DNA of 64,000 bases from Cellulomonas palmilytica (GCF_021590045.1 NZ_CP062221.1:2666001-2730000), one strand, 5' to 3'. Shown: positions 1-11,078, numbered from the stretch's first letter. Made by a program: numbers and translations. The notes: generated from the letters alone by a model not told the origin.

Positions 1-197
1 AGCGTGCGCCGCCGGCCCTCCTGCCGCTCACGGACCTGGCGCTCGTGCCCGGAGCGCCGATCGCGCCGCGACGGCGGTGCGGGCTGCGCCGAGCGCTGCT
101 GCGCCTGGTGCTGCGCTGCGGGGTCGGGCGCGGGCGGGGCGACGCGGGGCGTGGCCCCGTCCGTCGTCCACCACTGCGTCTGGCTGCCGCCCGTCAC
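1..197 (-). CDS. mltG: Endolytic murein transglycosylase MltG, N-terminal fragment
   Basis: Only the first 65 or so codons are in the window; the gene runs off the left edge. The GTG start at 197 overlaps the ruvX stop (GTGA) and has a GGAG ribosome site 10 nt upstream inside ruvX. The visible peptide is a hydrophilic, Pro/Gln-rich leader followed by an Arg-rich stretch ending ERQEGRRRT, which fits the cytoplasmic segment before the single membrane helix of actinobacterial MltG. No catalytic region is visible. The assignment rests on this composition and on the conserved alaS-ruvX-mltG order. MltG cleaves nascent peptidoglycan glycan strands and sets their length. Confidence 0.65.
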   Translation of the reverse strand, partial: MTGGSQTQWWTTDGATPRVAPPAPDPAAQHQAQQRSAQPAPPSRRDRRSGHERQVRERQEGRRRT

Positions 198-814
198 GTC
201 CGCGTCGCTCCACCGTCGTCCGTCGCGTCGCCCACAGCCCCCTGACCCGCCGGCCCGAGCGAGGGGTCCACCTCGACCCGTTCTCCGGGACGGTGTCCCG
301 TCGCACGCTCGGCGTCCAACGCGTACTGCAGGATCACCACCGCTGCGGCCTGGTCGACCACGTCGCGGTGGCGGCGTCCGGATCGGCCGGACGCAAACAG
401 CGCCTGATGCGCGGACACCGTGCTCATCCGCTCATCGACCAGCCGCACCTCGATCGGTGCGACGGCCTGCGCCAGTGTGCCAGCGTACGCGCGCGCGGAG
501 TGTGAGGACGCGCTTTCCGCACCCGAAAGGTGCCGGGGCAGACCGACGTACACACACCCCGCACATCGCTCGCGCGCCTCTCGCACGATCCGTGCGACGT
601 CCTTGGGCAGCCGTCCCGGACGGTCGCGCGAGTCGCGGGCGAGCGTCTCGACGGGCGTCGCGAGGGTGCCGTCCGGGTCGCTGGCCGCGAGGCCGACCCG
701 CACCGTGCCGACGTCGACCGCGAGCCGCGGGCCGCGCACGAGCGCGGCGTGGTCGTCCGGCGCGTCCGGCCGAGGTGTCCCCGGGTCGGACGCGCCGGAC
801 GGCGCGTGCGCCAT
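194..814 (-). CDS. ruvX: Putative pre-16S rRNA nuclease / Holliday junction resolvase-like RuvX (YqgF)
   Basis: The protein is 206 aa with an RNase H-like fold. The first acidic motif is in LAVDVGTVRVGLAASD, followed by PVETLARD, the conserved VGLPRHLSG loop, VRLVDERMST and the C-terminal DQAAAVVILQ with the last catalytic Asp. YqgF proteins mature the 5' end of 16S rRNA and are also linked to recombination. About 30 hydrophilic residues precede the core, so the protein is longer than the usual 140-170 aa and a later start is possible. The ATG overlaps the alaS stop by one base (TGATG), indicating translational coupling. mltG follows with a 4-bp overlap. Confidence 0.88.
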   Translation of the reverse strand: MAHAPSGASDPGTPRPDAPDDHAALVRGPRLAVDVGTVRVGLAASDPDGTLATPVETLARDSRDRPGRLPKDVARIVREARERCAGCVYVGLPRHLSGAESASSHSARAYAGTLAQAVAPIEVRLVDERMSTVSAHQALFASGRSGRRHRDVVDQAAAVVILQYALDAERATGHRPGERVEVDPSLGPAGQGAVGDATDDGGATRT

Positions 815-3510
815 CAGGACGCGACCGCGGTCCGCACCGCGGCGAGCGCGTCGGCCAGCTTGCCGGCGTCGGAGCCGCCGCCCTGCGCGAGGTCGTCCTT
901 GCCACCGCCACCGCCGCCGAGGACCTGCGACGCCGTGCGGACAAGCGCACCGGCCTTGAGGCCCGCCTCGCGCGCCGCGGCGTTCGTCGCGACGACGACG
1001 ACCGGGCGACCCTTGGCGACACCGCCGACCGCGACGACGCTCGGCGCGGACTCGCCGAGCCGCGACCGCACGTCGAGCACGAGCGTGCGCAGGTCGTCGG
1101 GCGACTGCTCCCCCGCGTCGTGCGCGACGACGCGCGTGACACCGACCTGCTCGGCACCCGAGGCGAGCGAGCCCGCGAGGGCCAGGACCTGCGCCTGGCG
1201 CAGCGCCGCGAGCTCCTTCTCGGACTCCTTGAGCTTGGTCATGAGGCCCGAGACGCGCTCGGCGAGCTCGTCGGGACGCGCGCCCAGCAGGCCCGAGAGC
1301 TGTCCGACGAGCGCGCGCTCCTTGGCCTGGTAGCCGTACGCGCCCGCGCCGACGAGGGCGTCGACGCGCCGCACGCCCGAGCCGATCGCCGACTCCGAGA
1401 GCAGCGTGACGAGCCCGAGCTCGCCGGAGCGGCGCACGTGCGTACCCGCGCAGAGCTCGAGCGACCAGTCACCGCCGATCGACACGACGCGCACCTCGTT
1501 GCCGTACTTCTCGCCGAACAGCGCCATCGCGCCCATCGCGCGCGCCTCGTCGATCGGCTTGATCGAGTCCGTGACCTCGAGGTCGTCCTGCAGGCGCTCG
1601 TTGACGCGCGCCTCGATCTCCGCGACGACCTCGGAGGGCGTGGCGGACGGCGAGCGGAAGTCGAACCGCAGCCGGCTGGGCGCGTTGAGCGAGCCCGCCT
1701 GCGTGGCGGTCTCGCCGAGCGACTCGTGCAGCGCCTTGTGCACCAGGTGCGTGGCGGTGTGCGCCCGCGCGATCGCCCGGCGGCGCGCGGTGTCGATCGA
1801 CGCGGTCCCGGGCTCGCCGAGCGTCACGGTGCCGTCGACCAGGCGGCCGTGGTGCACCGACAGGCCCTTGAGCGGAGCCTGCACGTCGTCGACCTCGATG
1901 CGCGCACCGTTGTCGAGCACGATCGTGCCGGTGTCGGCCTGCTGACCGCCGGCCTCGGCGTAGAACGGCGTCACGTCGAGCACGACCTCGACGTCCGCCG
2001 GGGCGGTCGCCGCGGGCGCGGGGACGCCGTCGACGAGCAGCCCGACGACCTTCGCGCGCGCCTGCGCGTCGGTGTAGCCGACGAACGTCACGGGCTTCGC
2101 CGACTCCGACGCGAGCGTCTGGTGCAGGTCCTGGTACGCGACCAGGTTCGCGTGACCGGCGCGCTTGGCGAGGGCGTCGGCACGCGCCCGCGCGCGCTGC
2201 TCCGCCATGAGCGTGCGGAACGCCTCGCGGTCGACGTCGACGCCGTGCTCCTCGGCCATCTCGAGCGTGAGGTCGATCGGGAAGCCGTACGTGTCGTGCA
2301 GCTGGAACGCGTCCGCACCCGAGAGCACGGGACGAGCGCCCGCGGCGGCCGGCGTGCTCGCCTTGGCGCTCGCGACGGCCGTGTCGAGGATCGTCGTGCC
2401 CGCAGCGAGGGTACGGCGGAACGCCTCCTCCTCCGCGTACGCGACCTGGCTGATGCGGTCGAACTCCCGCTCGAGCTCCGGGTAGGAGTCCTTCATCGCG
2501 TCGCGGCTCATTGGCAGCAGGACGGGCAGCGCCGGGTCGTCGACGCCGAGCAGGCGCATCGCGCGGATCGAGCGGCGCAGCAGACGCCGCAGCACGTAGC
2601 CGCGGCCCTCGTTCGACGGCGTCACGCCGTCGCCCATGAGCATGAGCCCCGAGCGCACGTGGTCGGCCACGACCCGCATGCGCACGTCGTCGTCGTGGTC
2701 GGCGCCGTAGCGGCGGCCGGACATCTGCACCGCGCCGTCGATGACGGGACGCACCTGGTCGATCTCGTACAGGTTGTCGACGCCCTGCAGCAGGTACGCG
2801 ACGCGCTCCAGGCCCATGCCCGTGTCGATGTTCTTCTGCTTGAGGTCGCCGAGGATCGGGAACGACTCCTTGGTGCCGCCGTTGTCCCGCTCGTACTGCA
2901 TGAACACGAGGTTCCAGATCTCGAGGTACCGGTCCTCGTCGACGACCGGGCCCCCCTCGGCGCCGTACTGCGGGCCGCGGTCGACGTAGATCTCCGAGCA
3001 CGGGCCCGCCGGGCCGCGCGCACCCGTGGACCAGAAGTTGTCCTTCATGCCACGGCGCTGGATGCGCTCGTCGGGCAGGCCGGCGATGCGCTTCCACAGC
3101 GCAGCCGCCTCGTCGTCGTCGTGGAAGACCGTCACCCAGATCGAGTCGGGGTCGAAGCCGTACCCGCCGTCCGCCTGGCTGCCCGTGACGAGCTCCCAGG
3201 CGTAGGTGATCGCCCCCTCCTTGAAGTAGTCGCCGAAGGAGAAGTTGCCGTTCATCTGGAAGAACGTGCCGTGGCGGGTGGTCTTGCCGACCTCCTCGAT
3301 GTCGAGCGTGCGCACGCACTTCTGCACGCTCGTGGCGCGCGGCCACGGCGGGGTCTGCTCACCGAGCATGTACGGGATGAACGGCACCATGCCCGCGATC
3401 ACGAACAGCGTCGACGGGTCGGGCGAGATGAGCGGGGCCGACGGCACGACCGCGTGGCCGCGGGCGGAGAAGAAGTCGAGCCAGCGCTGGCGGATCTCGG
3501 CGGTACGCAT
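814..3510 (-). CDS. alaS: Alanyl-tRNA synthetase
   Basis: The protein is 898 aa, full length. It charges tRNA-Ala with alanine. The class II catalytic core opens with [13 protein letters not shown] and contains [12 protein letters not shown]. The editing domain carries the zinc/metal motif HTATHLVH and the distal CAGTHV cluster, which deacylates mischarged Ser/Gly-tRNA. The C-terminal DHHA1-type region ends in a Gly-rich segment ([15 protein letters not shown]). It is the first gene of a tight alaS-ruvX-mltG unit and lies 89 bp downstream of the 130-aa gene that ends at 3600. Confidence 0.97.
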   Translation of the reverse strand: MRTAEIRQRWLDFFSARGHAVVPSAPLISPDPSTLFVIAGMVPFIPYMLGEQTPPWPRATSVQKCVRTLDIEEVGKTTRHGTFFQMNGNFSFGDYFKEGAITYAWELVTGSQADGGYGFDPDSIWVTVFHDDDEAAALWKRIAGLPDERIQRRGMKDNFWSTGARGPAGPCSEIYVDRGPQYGAEGGPVVDEDRYLEIWNLVFMQYERDNGGTKESFPILGDLKQKNIDTGMGLERVAYLLQGVDNLYEIDQVRPVIDGAVQMSGRRYGADHDDDVRMRVVADHVRSGLMLMGDGVTPSNEGRGYVLRRLLRRSIRAMRLLGVDDPALPVLLPMSRDAMKDSYPELEREFDRISQVAYAEEEAFRRTLAAGTTILDTAVASAKASTPAAAGARPVLSGADAFQLHDTYGFPIDLTLEMAEEHGVDVDREAFRTLMAEQRARARADALAKRAGHANLVAYQDLHQTLASESAKPVTFVGYTDAQARAKVVGLLVDGVPAPAATAPADVEVVLDVTPFYAEAGGQQADTGTIVLDNGARIEVDDVQAPLKGLSVHHGRLVDGTVTLGEPGTASIDTARRRAIARAHTATHLVHKALHESLGETATQAGSLNAPSRLRFDFRSPSATPSEVVAEIEARVNERLQDDLEVTDSIKPIDEARAMGAMALFGEKYGNEVRVVSIGGDWSLELCAGTHVRRSGELGLVTLLSESAIGSGVRRVDALVGAGAYGYQAKERALVGQLSGLLGARPDELAERVSGLMTKLKESEKELAALRQAQVLALAGSLASGAEQVGVTRVVAHDAGEQSPDDLRTLVLDVRSRLGESAPSVVAVGGVAKGRPVVVVATNAAAREAGLKAGALVRTASQVLGGGGGGKDDLAQGGGSDAGKLADALAAVRTAVAS

Positions 3511-3599
3511 GATGTCCTCGGTGGTCGTGACGGTGGGCCGGGCGGCCCGGGGGTGCTGCCGCGCGACGAGCGCGGCGGGGGTCTGTGGGGTCTGTCCGG

Positions 3600-3992
3600 T
3601 CAGAAGAACGCCGCGTCGGCGTCGTCGTCCGGGTCCTCGAGGGGACCGGCCCAGTCGGGCGGGACGCGCCGCTCGCGCTGCGGCGCTCGGCGGGCGCCGC
3701 CGCGCGCGTCGCCCCAGGCGGAGCGCAGCTCGGCGACCCGGCGGTCCTTGTCCGCGCGGACCGCGTCGACGTCCACGTCGCCGACGAGCTCGCTGCGCAG
3801 CTGCGCCTCGCGCTCCGCCATGCCGGCGGCGAACTCGTGACGCGCCGTGGCGAACGCGCGCGTGAGCGCCGAGGCGCCCGTCACGACGTCGGTCGTGCCC
3901 TGCGGCAGGTACGCCTCGGCGACCGCCCGGCCCTTGCGGATCACGACGACGGTGACGGCGACACCGACGCCGACCCAGAACAGGCGGCGCAT
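3600..3992 (-). CDS. Conserved actinobacterial membrane-anchored protein of unknown function
   Basis: The protein is 130 aa. It starts with one hydrophobic helix (residues 4-19, [15 protein letters not shown]) directly followed by RKGR, so a single N-terminal anchor with the body in the cytoplasm is likely. The rest is an amphipathic, charged helix-rich segment ([15 protein letters not shown]) ending in an acidic DDDADAAFF tail. The ATG overlaps the stop of the DUF948 gene by one base (TGATG), so the two are co-translated. A small protein of this kind sits between DUF948 and alaS in many Actinobacteria; its role is not known to me. Confidence 0.75.
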   Translation of the reverse strand: MRRLFWVGVGVAVTVVVIRKGRAVAEAYLPQGTTDVVTGASALTRAFATARHEFAAGMAEREAQLRSELVGDVDVDAVRADKDRRVAELRSAWGDARGGARRAPQRERRVPPDWAGPLEDPDDDADAAFF

Positions 3993-4360
3993 CAGCGGCC
4001 CTTGCGCGCCCCGGCGGCGAACCCGCCGAACGCGCGTCGCACGCCGTACGAGAAGGCCGCGGCCTTGACCATCGGGCCGCCGACGGTCGCGGCGAACAGC
4101 GCGGTGAGCGCGGAGACGTTCTGCGACACCTGCGCCGCGGCCGTCGTCACCTTGTCGACGTTGTCGAGCTGGCCGTTCGAGGACGCGACGAGCTGGGCGG
4201 CCTCGTCGAGCACCGGAACGGTGTGGTCCGTGAGCTCCTTGACCGAGTCGCGCGTCTCGTCCAGGACGCGTCCCAGCTTGAGCAGCGGGACCGCGAGCAG
4301 GCCGACGAGCAGCACGAAGGCGATCGCCGCGATGAGCCCCGCGACATCAGAGACCGACAT
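3992..4360 (-). CDS. DUF948 domain-containing membrane protein
   Basis: The protein is 122 aa. One N-terminal membrane helix (about residues 7-27, [21 protein letters not shown]) is followed by a heptad-rich amphipathic region ([20 protein letters not shown]) typical of DUF948, and a basic C-terminus ([10 protein letters not shown]). A strong purine-rich ribosome site (GGAAGGACGAGGG) precedes the ATG. Members are general-stress or envelope-associated proteins of unclear biochemical role. It is translated together with the downstream 130-aa protein through a TGATG overlap, and the pair sits between rpsD and alaS. Confidence 0.85.
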   Translation of the reverse strand: MSVSDVAGLIAAIAFVLLVGLLAVPLLKLGRVLDETRDSVKELTDHTVPVLDEAAQLVASSNGQLDNVDKVTTAAAQVSQNVSALTALFAATVGGPMVKAAAFSYGVRRAFGGFAAGARKGR

Positions 4361-4465
4361 CCCTCGTCCTTCCTCGATGACTGTTGCACCCTACCTGGGC
4401 CACGCGCGCGACCGTGCACCGGCCACGCGTACCCCGGGGGCGCGTCGTCCCGCCCTCCGGGGACG

Positions 4466-4504
4466 ACGGAGCCCCGCCGCGCAGGTCGCGCGACGGGGCT
4501 CCGT
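4466..4504 (-). terminator. Hairpin terminator downstream of rpsD
   Basis: There is a perfect 11-bp inverted repeat: ACGGAGCCCCG at 4466-4476 pairs with CGGGGCTCCGT at 4494-4504, with a GC-rich loop that can pair further. It lies 19 bp past the rpsD stop. There is no U-tract, which is common for terminators in high-GC Actinobacteria. Confidence 0.75.
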
Positions 4505-4522
4505 GACGTGGTGCGAGCTGCG

Positions 4523-5149
4523 TCAGCGGGCGTAGTACTCGACGACGAGCTGGACCTCGCAGGTCACCGGGACCTCGGCGCGCTTCGGGTCGCGGACCAG
4601 GACGGCCGACAGCTTCTCGAGCTGGACGTCGAGGTAGCCCGGGACGGCCGGCAGCACGTCGCGGTGCGCGCCGGCGGCGGCGACCTGGAACGGCGTGGTC
4701 GCCTGGCTCTTCGGCTTGACCTGGATGGTCTGGCCGACCTTCACGCGGAACGAGGGGCGGTCGACGATCTTGCCGTCGACGAGGATGTGACGGTGCGTCA
4801 CGGCCTGGCGCGCCTGCAGGATCGTGCGGGCGAAGCCGGAGCGCAGGACGAGCGCGTCGAGACGGGTCTCGAGGATCTCGACGAGCGCCTCACCGGTCAG
4901 GCCCGGGGCCTTGCGGGCGTCCTGGTAGGCACGGGCGAGCTGCTTCTCGCGGAGCGCGTACTGCGCGCGCAGACGCTGCTTCTCGCGCAGACGCACCGCG
5001 TAGTCCGACTCGGTGCGGCGACGGGCGCGGCCGTGCTCACCGGGCGGGTAGGGGCGCTTCTCGAAGTGCTTGACGGCCTTGGGCGTCAGGGCCAGGCCGA
5101 GGGCGCGGCTCAGGCGGACCTGGCGGCGCGAACGGGTCACACTGCTCAC
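4523..5149 (-). CDS. rpsD: 30S ribosomal protein S4
   Basis: The protein is 208 aa and binds 16S rRNA as a primary small-subunit assembly protein. The start is GTG at 5149 (VSSVTRSRRQVRLSRALG), chosen because AGGAAG sits 7-8 nt upstream and because actinobacterial S4 proteins begin this way. The open frame extends further upstream but that part has no S4 similarity. The S4 RNA-binding fold is clear: LRSGFARTILQARQAVTHRH followed by VDGKIVDRPSF. The C-terminus is VPVTCEVQLVVEYYAR. It is monocistronic with its own hairpin terminator, separate from the alpha operon, as is usual in this phylum. Confidence 0.97.
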   Translation of the reverse strand: MSSVTRSRRQVRLSRALGLALTPKAVKHFEKRPYPPGEHGRARRRTESDYAVRLREKQRLRAQYALREKQLARAYQDARKAPGLTGEALVEILETRLDALVLRSGFARTILQARQAVTHRHILVDGKIVDRPSFRVKVGQTIQVKPKSQATTPFQVAAAGAHRDVLPAVPGYLDVQLEKLSAVLVRDPKRAEVPVTCEVQLVVEYYAR

Positions 5150-5361
5150 AGAGGTACTTCCTGTCGTGTTCGTTGACGTCACGCCGGGCGGACGGTGCCC
5201 GCCGGCGTGGGGCCGACCTTCGAGGGAACGCGTGTGCCGGCGAGCGGTCGTCGGAAGCGATGCTCCGGATCGGTGCTCGTGCGGCGCGGTCCTGGCTAGG
5301 GCCCCAGGGTGGTCCTGCGCGACGCGACCCCGAGGGACACGGCGGCGCACATGACCGGTCA

Positions 5362-5392
5362 ACCTTACCCGCACCCGCGGCCGGGCGACGAA
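5362..5392 (-). promoter_or_regulatory. Candidate rpsD promoter with a long leader
   Basis: The -10-like hexamer TAAGGT occupies 5367-5362 and a weak -35-like TTCGTC occupies 5392-5387, with a 19-nt spacer. It would give a leader of about 205 nt before the GTG at 5149. The leader (5150-5361) has no convincing ORF; it includes a GC-rich segment able to fold around 5290-5320 and a GACCGGTC palindrome at 5353-5360. Confidence 0.4.
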
Positions 5393-5411
5393 TCCGCGCC
5401 TGGGACGTGGC

Positions 5412-6794
5412 TCACGTCTCGAGGATCTGGCGGATCCGCTCGAGCCGGTCGGCCACCTGACGCTCGTACCCGCGGTCGGTCGGCTCGTAGTAGCGGGAGC
5501 CCACGAGCTCGTCCGGCAGGTACTGCTGCGCCGCGACGCCGTGCGGCTCGTCGTGCGCGTACACGTACCCCTTCCCGTGCCCGTGCTGCTGCGCGCCCGG
5601 GTAGTGCGCGTCGCGCAGGTGCGTCGGCACCGACCCGAGGCGACCCGCGCGCACGTCCGCCAGCGCGCGGTCCACCCCGACGTACGCGGCGTTCGACTTC
5701 GGCGCGGTCGCCAGGTGCACGACGGCCTCGGCGAGCACGATGCGTGCCTCCGGCATCCCGATGAGCTGCACGGCCTGGGCCGCGGCCACCGCGGTCTGCA
5801 GCGCGCTCGGGTCCGCCATGCCGACGTCCTCCGCGGCGGCGATGACGATGCGCCGCGCGATGAACCGCGGGTCCTCCCCCGCGGCGATCATCCGCGCGAG
5901 GTAGTGCAGCGACGCGTCGACGTCCGAGCCGCGCATCGACTTGATGAACGCGCTGATCACGTCGTAGTGCTGGTCGCCGTCGCGGTCGTAACGGACCGCC
6001 GCGACGTCGATCGCGCGCTCGACCGTCGCGAGGTCCACCGGCACGGGCGCATCGGGGTCCGCCGCGACGGTCCGCTCGGCGTCGCTCAGCGCGGCCCCCG
6101 CGGCGGCCTCCAGGATCGTCAGCGCCTTGCGCGCGTCGCCGCCCGCGAGCCGCAGCAGGTGCTCCTCCGCGTCCTCGGCGAGTGCGACGCTCCCGGCCAG
6201 CCCGCGCTCGTCGGCCACCGCACGGCGCACGAGCGCACGCACGTCGTCGACCCCCAGCGGCTGCAGCGTCAGGAGCAGCGAGCGGGACAGCAGCGGCGAG
6301 TTCACCGAGAACGAGGGGTTCTCCGTGGTCGCCGCCACCAGCGTGACCCACCGGTTCTCCACGCTCGGCAGCAGGGCGTCCTGCTGCGCCTTGGTGAACC
6401 GGTGGACCTCGTCGATGAACAGGACCGTCTCGTCCCCGCCCGCGGCGAGCCGACGACGCGCGTCGTCGACGACCTGGCGCACGTCCTTGACGCCCGCGGT
6501 GACGGCCGACAGCTCGACGAACCGGCGACCGGAGGTCGAGGCGACCAGGTACGCCAGCGTCGTCTTGCCCGTGCCGGGAGGGCCCCAGAGCACGACCGAC
6601 GACGGCGCGGCGCGGCGCTCCGACTCCCCCGCCGGTTCCACGAGCCGGCGCAGCGGCGACCCGGGCACGAGCAGGTGGGACTGGCCGGCGACCTCCTCGA
6701 GCGAGCGCGGGCGCATCCGCACGGCGAGCGGGGCCCCGGCCGACGGCGCGGGCACGCCTGCGGTCGTCGATCCGACCGCGTCGAACAGGTCCAT
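5412..6794 (-). CDS. rarA: Replication-associated recombination protein A (RarA/MgsA), AAA+ ATPase
   Basis: The protein is 460 aa. RarA is a clamp-loader-like AAA+ ATPase acting at stalled replication forks. Walker A is [10 protein letters not shown], Walker B is [10 protein letters not shown], and sensor-type residues follow in [16 protein letters not shown]. The C-terminal MgsA tetramerisation region includes [14 protein letters not shown] and [12 protein letters not shown]. The ATG at 6794 (MDLFDAVG) is chosen over upstream in-frame starts because family proteins begin at this N-terminus and a -10 element lies 6 nt upstream. It is divergently transcribed from the MMPL transporter. Confidence 0.95.
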   Translation of the reverse strand: MDLFDAVGSTTAGVPAPSAGAPLAVRMRPRSLEEVAGQSHLLVPGSPLRRLVEPAGESERRAAPSSVVLWGPPGTGKTTLAYLVASTSGRRFVELSAVTAGVKDVRQVVDDARRRLAAGGDETVLFIDEVHRFTKAQQDALLPSVENRWVTLVAATTENPSFSVNSPLLSRSLLLTLQPLGVDDVRALVRRAVADERGLAGSVALAEDAEEHLLRLAGGDARKALTILEAAAGAALSDAERTVAADPDAPVPVDLATVERAIDVAAVRYDRDGDQHYDVISAFIKSMRGSDVDASLHYLARMIAAGEDPRFIARRIVIAAAEDVGMADPSALQTAVAAAQAVQLIGMPEARIVLAEAVVHLATAPKSNAAYVGVDRALADVRAGRLGSVPTHLRDAHYPGAQQHGHGKGYVYAHDEPHGVAAQQYLPDELVGSRYYEPTDRGYERQVADRLERIRQILET

Positions 6795-6800
6795 GCGCGC

Positions 6801-6806
6801 AGCGTA
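6801..6806 (-). promoter_or_regulatory. -10 element for a probably leaderless rarA transcript
   Basis: TACGCT (TANNNT) is followed by 6 nt and then the rarA ATG, with no Shine-Dalgarno sequence. This spacing is typical of leaderless actinobacterial mRNAs. No clear -35 is seen. Confidence 0.45.
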
Positions 6807-6926
6807 CGTCGCGCCGCCCACGACCCCCGGCCACGCGCCCCGGCCGACGCCCCCGAGGACGGCGAGTCGTCCACAGCCGGGCGCTCGGGTGTGCGCGTCG
6901 GTGCGCCGACCTGCGAGCATGGCGCC

Positions 6927-9161
6927 GTGTTCGCCAGACTCGGCCGCCTCGTGGCACACCGTCCCCGCACCGTCGTCGCCGTCTGGCTCGTCCTCGCCGG
7001 GCTCGGCTACGCGTTCGCCGTCGGCGCGGTGGGGGGCGAGTCGGTGTTCGACCGCGTGACCACGGGCGAGCCCACCGTGCCGGGCTCGGAGAGCGTCGAG
7101 GGCCGCGACCTGCTCTCGGAGTCGCAGGACGGCGGGGCGTCCGTGACCCTGGTCGTCTCCGGCGTCGACCCCACGGACCCCGCGCTCTCGGCCGCGCTCG
7201 ACGCACCGCGCCGCGAGCTCGGGGCGATCGCCGGCGTCGAGGCCGTGATCGACCCGCTCGCACTCCCCGGCGGCGTCGAGAGCCCCGCGGCCGCGCCGCT
7301 GGTCGCACGCTCGGGCGACGGCTTCCTCGTCGTCGTCGACCTCGACGCCGCGCTGACCCCCACGGCACGCGACACCGCGATCGCGGACGTCGCCCGGCGC
7401 CTCGGCCAGGTGCCCGGCGAGCTGCGCGACGTCGCCCCGGACGCCACGGGGGTCGTGGGCGGCTCACGGCTGATCGTCCAGGAGATCACCTCGCAGATCC
7501 GCGAGGACCTGCGCACGGGCGAGGCCGTCACGCTGCCGCTCGCGCTCGTGGTGATGATCCTGGTGTTCGGCGGGTTCCTCGCCGCCGCGATGCCGATGGC
7601 CGGTGCGCTCGCGTCCATCGCGGGCGGACTCGCGGCCGTCCTCGGCCTCAGCCACCTCATGGACGTCGACTCGTCGGTCGTCAACGTCGTGACCGTGCTC
7701 GGTCTCGGCCTGTCGATCGACTACGGCCTCCTGATCGTCTCCCGGTTCCGGGAGGAGCTGCACCGGCTCGTCGACGACGACGGCGGGCGGGCCGCGAGGC
7801 GGCGGCGCGGCGACGGGGCCGTCGCGTCCGCGATCGAGCGGACCATGGCGACCGCCGGACGCACCGTGGCGTTCTCCGCCGTGACCGTCGCCGTCGCGAT
7901 CAGCTCGCTGCTCGTGTTCTCGCCCGACATCCTGCGCGCGATCGGCGCGGGCGGGGTGGCCGTCGTGCTCATCGCGGTCGCGACCGCGCTGACGCTCGTG
8001 CCCGCGCTGCTCACGCTCACGGGCCGCCGGCTCCTGCGGCCGGGGCTCCTCGCCCGCATCCCGGGGATCCGCGCGATCCTCGCGCGCACCATGGACACCG
8101 CGCGCGAGGAGGGCGCGTTCTCCCGCTTCGCCGAGCGCGTCCAGCGCCACCCGTGGGTGTTCCTCGGTGGCGCCGTCCTCGTGCTGCTCGTCCTCGCGCT
8201 CCCCCTCGCGCACCTCGAGCTGCGCAGCTCGACGACCGGCCTGCTGCCGCCGACGAGCACGCAGCGCACGTTCGTCGAGACACTCGCGCGCGAGTACCCC
8301 GCCGCGACGTCGCCCGCCGTGACGGTCGTCGCCGAGACCTCGCTCGAGCAGGGCGAGGCCTGGGCGCGGGAGCTCGCCGAGCTCGACGGCGTCGCGACCG
8401 TGGACGCCCCGACCGCGTCCGGCCCGTACGTCGTCATCGGCGTGCGACCGGACAGCGCCGACGCGGGCGGGAGCGTCGCCCGCGACGTCGTCACCGCTGT
8501 CCGCGGCGTCGACCCCGGGTTCCCCACGTGGGTCACCGGCCAGGCGGCGTTCCAGATCGACTTCGTCACCGCGCTGCAGGACGACGCGCCGCTCGCGGTG
8601 CTCGTCGTCGTCGTCGCGACGCTCCTGCTGCTCTTCCTCATGACCGGGTCGTTCGTGCTGCCGGTCAAGGCGCTGCTGACGAACGCCCTCTCGCTCGCCG
8701 CGTCCGTCGGCGTGCTCGTGTGGGCGTTCCAGGACGGGTACCTCGACGACCTGCTGGGCTTCGTCTCCACGGGCGGCATCGAGACGTACGTGCTCGCGCT
8801 GGTGCTCGCGTTCGGGTTCGGCCTCGCGATGGACTACGAGGTGTTCCTCGTCTCGCGCATCAAGGAGCTGCACGACCAGGGCCGCTCGACCGACGACGCC
8901 GTGCGCCTCGGCCTGCAGCGCTCGGGACGCATCATCACGTCAGCCGCCGCGATCATCATCCTGGTCTTCGGCGGGTTCATGGTGGGTCAGCTCCTGGTCA
9001 TCAAGGAGGTCGGCTTCGCGTTGGCCGTCGCCGTCCTCATCGACGCGACGATCGTGCGCCTCGTGCTCGTGCCCGCGACCATGACCGCGCTCGGCGAGGC
9101 GAACTGGTGGGCGCCGCGCTGGGCGAAGCGGGTCCACGCGCGCCTCGCGATCACGCACTGA
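6927..9161 (+). CDS. MMPL/RND-family membrane transporter
   Basis: The protein is 744 aa. It has the duplicated MMPL architecture: an N-terminal helix ([18 protein letters not shown]), an extracytoplasmic domain, a helix bundle containing [17 protein letters not shown], then a second repeat with [18 protein letters not shown]. The Asp-Tyr pairs are the proton-relay residues of RND/MMPL pumps. Such proteins export lipids, or occasionally drugs, using the proton gradient; the substrate cannot be told from sequence. The GTG at 6927 ([17 protein letters not shown]) is the family-consistent start. A different-frame ATG lies just upstream at 6919. It ends 12 bp before a strong bidirectional terminator facing aspS. 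Confidence 0.9.
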   Translation: MFARLGRLVAHRPRTVVAVWLVLAGLGYAFAVGAVGGESVFDRVTTGEPTVPGSESVEGRDLLSESQDGGASVTLVVSGVDPTDPALSAALDAPRRELGAIAGVEAVIDPLALPGGVESPAAAPLVARSGDGFLVVVDLDAALTPTARDTAIADVARRLGQVPGELRDVAPDATGVVGGSRLIVQEITSQIREDLRTGEAVTLPLALVVMILVFGGFLAAAMPMAGALASIAGGLAAVLGLSHLMDVDSSVVNVVTVLGLGLSIDYGLLIVSRFREELHRLVDDDGGRAARRRRGDGAVASAIERTMATAGRTVAFSAVTVAVAISSLLVFSPDILRAIGAGGVAVVLIAVATALTLVPALLTLTGRRLLRPGLLARIPGIRAILARTMDTAREEGAFSRFAERVQRHPWVFLGGAVLVLLVLALPLAHLELRSSTTGLLPPTSTQRTFVETLAREYPAATSPAVTVVAETSLEQGEAWARELAELDGVATVDAPTASGPYVVIGVRPDSADAGGSVARDVVTAVRGVDPGFPTWVTGQAAFQIDFVTALQDDAPLAVLVVVVATLLLLFLMTGSFVLPVKALLTNALSLAASVGVLVWAFQDGYLDDLLGFVSTGGIETYVLALVLAFGFGLAMDYEVFLVSRIKELHDQGRSTDDAVRLGLQRSGRIITSAAAIIILVFGGFMVGQLLVIKEVGFALAVAVLIDATIVRLVLVPATMTALGEANWWAPRWAKRVHARLAITH

Positions 9162-9173
9162 CACGCGCCCCGG

Positions 9174-9220
9174 ACGCCGGAGGGCCCGACCCGTCGACGA
9201 CAGGTCGGGCCCTCCGGCGT
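9174..9220. terminator. Bidirectional terminator between the MMPL gene and aspS
   Basis: There is a perfect 18-bp inverted repeat (9174-9191 with 9203-9220; arm core GCCGGAGGGCCCGACC) with an 11-nt loop, between two convergent genes. It should serve both strands. Confidence 0.85.
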
Positions 9221-9230
9221 GCGGCGCGGG

Positions 9231-11015
9231 TCAGGCGGTCGGCTCGGCCGCCGGCTTCGCCTCCTTGGGCTTCGCGTCCACACCTGCCTCGCGGCGCTGC
9301 TCCGGCGTGATCGGCGCGGGCGCCTGCGTGAGCGGGTCGTAGCCGCCGCCCGACTTCGGGAACGCGATGACCTCGCGGATCGACTCCGACGCCGTGAGCA
9401 GCGCGACGATGCGGTCCCAGCCGAACGCGATCCCGCCGTGCGGCGGCGCGCCGAACTGGAACGCGTCGAGCAGGAAGCCGAACTTCTCCTGCGCCTCGTC
9501 GGGGCCGATGCCCATGACCTCGAACACGCGCTGCTGCACGTCGCGACGGTGGATACGGATCGAGCCGCCGCCGATCTCGTTGCCGTTGCAGACGATGTCG
9601 TACGCGTACGCGAGCGCGTTGCCCGGGTCCTGCTCGAACGTGTCGATCCACTCCGGCGTCGGGGACGTGAACGCGTGGTGCACGGCCGTCCAGGCACCGC
9701 CGCCGACCGCGACGTCGTCGTCCTCGCCCGTCGGCTTGAACAGCGGCGCGTCGACCACCCACACGAACGACCACTGCGACTCGTCGATCAGCCCGCCGCG
9801 GCGGCCGATCTCGAGGCGCGCCGCGCCCAGGAGTGCGCGCGCCTCGGACTGCTTGCCCGCGGCGAAGAAGATCGCGTCGCCCGGCTGCGCGCCCGTCGCG
9901 GCGGCGAGGCCGGCCCGCTCGTCGTCGGTGATGTTCTTGGCGACCGGCCCGCCGAGCTCGCCGTCCTCGCCGACCGTCACGTACGCGAGGCCCTTGGCAC
10001 CGCGCTGCTTGGCCCACTCCTGCCACGCGTCGAACCCGCGGCGCGGCGTGGACGCGCCGCCCGGCTGGACGACGGCGCCGACGTACGGCGCCTGGAACAC
10101 GCGGAACGGGGTGTCCTTGAAGTAGTCGGTGAGCTCGGTGAGCTCGAGACCGAAGCGCAGGTCCGGCTTGTCGGAGCCGTACTTCTCCATCGCCTCGGCG
10201 AACGTCATGCGGCGGATCGGCGTCGGGATCTCGACGTCGACCAGGCGCCACAGCGCGACGAGGACCTCCTCGGCGAGCGCGATGACGTCGTCCTGCTCGA
10301 CGAAGCTCATCTCGACGTCGAGCTGGGTGAACTCGGGCTGCCGGTCGGCGCGGAAGTCCTCGTCGCGGTAGCAGCGGGCGATCTGGTAGTAGCGCTCCAT
10401 GCCGGCGACCATGAGCAGCTGCTTGAACAGCTGCGGCGACTGCGGCAGCGCGTACCAGCTCCCGGGCGACAGGCGCGCGGGCACCAGGAAGTCGCGCGCG
10501 CCCTCGGGGGTCGAGCGGGTCAGCGTGGGCGTCTCGATCTCGACGAAGTCGTGCGCGTCCAGCACGGCGCGGGCGGCACGGTTCGCCGCGGCACGCAGGC
10601 GCAGCGCACGCGCCGGGGCCGGGCGACGCAGGTCCAGGTAGCGGTGCTTGAGACGTGCCTCCTCGCCCACGGTCTCGTCGAGCGACGACGACACCTGGAA
10701 CGGCAGCGGCGCGGACTCGTTCAGCACGACGACGTCGGTCGCGACGACCTCGATCTCGCCCGTCGCCAGGTTCGCGTTCTCGTTCCCCTCGGGACGACGA
10801 CCCACCTCACCGGTGACCTGCAGGACGTACTCCGAGCGCAGGCCGTGCGCGACGGCCTCGTCCCGGATCACGACCTGCGCGATCCCGGACGCGTCCCGCA
10901 GGTCCACGAAGGCGACGCCGCCGTGATCGCGCCGACGGTCCACCCAGCCCGTGAGGGTGACGGTGGAGCCGATGTGCTCGGCCCGCAGCGAGCCGGCGGT
11001 GTGGGTGCGCAGCAC
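9231..11015 (-). CDS. aspS: Aspartyl-tRNA synthetase (probably the non-discriminating Asp/Asn type)
   Basis: The protein is 594 aa. The OB-fold anticodon-binding domain is N-terminal ([21 protein letters not shown]). The class II catalytic domain follows with [26 protein letters not shown] and the motif 3 segment [10 protein letters not shown]; the bacterial GAD insertion is in the middle. In Actinobacteria AspRS commonly also charges tRNA-Asn for the GatCAB route; that is family knowledge and not visible here. The C-terminus has a Lys/Pro/Ala tail. The start codon is GTG at 11015, with an AAGGA-type site upstream. Confidence 0.96.
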   Translation of the reverse strand: MLRTHTAGSLRAEHIGSTVTLTGWVDRRRDHGGVAFVDLRDASGIAQVVIRDEAVAHGLRSEYVLQVTGEVGRRPEGNENANLATGEIEVVATDVVVLNESAPLPFQVSSSLDETVGEEARLKHRYLDLRRPAPARALRLRAAANRAARAVLDAHDFVEIETPTLTRSTPEGARDFLVPARLSPGSWYALPQSPQLFKQLLMVAGMERYYQIARCYRDEDFRADRQPEFTQLDVEMSFVEQDDVIALAEEVLVALWRLVDVEIPTPIRRMTFAEAMEKYGSDKPDLRFGLELTELTDYFKDTPFRVFQAPYVGAVVQPGGASTPRRGFDAWQEWAKQRGAKGLAYVTVGEDGELGGPVAKNITDDERAGLAAATGAQPGDAIFFAAGKQSEARALLGAARLEIGRRGGLIDESQWSFVWVVDAPLFKPTGEDDDVAVGGGAWTAVHHAFTSPTPEWIDTFEQDPGNALAYAYDIVCNGNEIGGGSIRIHRRDVQQRVFEVMGIGPDEAQEKFGFLLDAFQFGAPPHGGIAFGWDRIVALLTASESIREVIAFPKSGGGYDPLTQAPAPITPEQRREAGVDAKPKEAKPAAEPTA

Positions 11016-11078
11016 GGAAGGTCCTTCGCTTCAGGGGTCGGGGTTCACGGGACCCGGCACGTGGTCGGGGCCCCGACG

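Noticed and set aside
4..3840. A 1278-codon open frame on the plus strand
   Set aside because: It lies antisense to alaS and ruvX, which have full family motifs; it is Arg/Ala/Val-rich and has no domain. Long antisense frames are expected at this GC content.
5353..5360. GACCGGTC palindrome in the rpsD leader resembling the TTGACCGGTACA operator near 62.3 kb
   Set aside because: It matches only the short core and not the 15-bp repeat; short CCGG palindromes are common in this composition.
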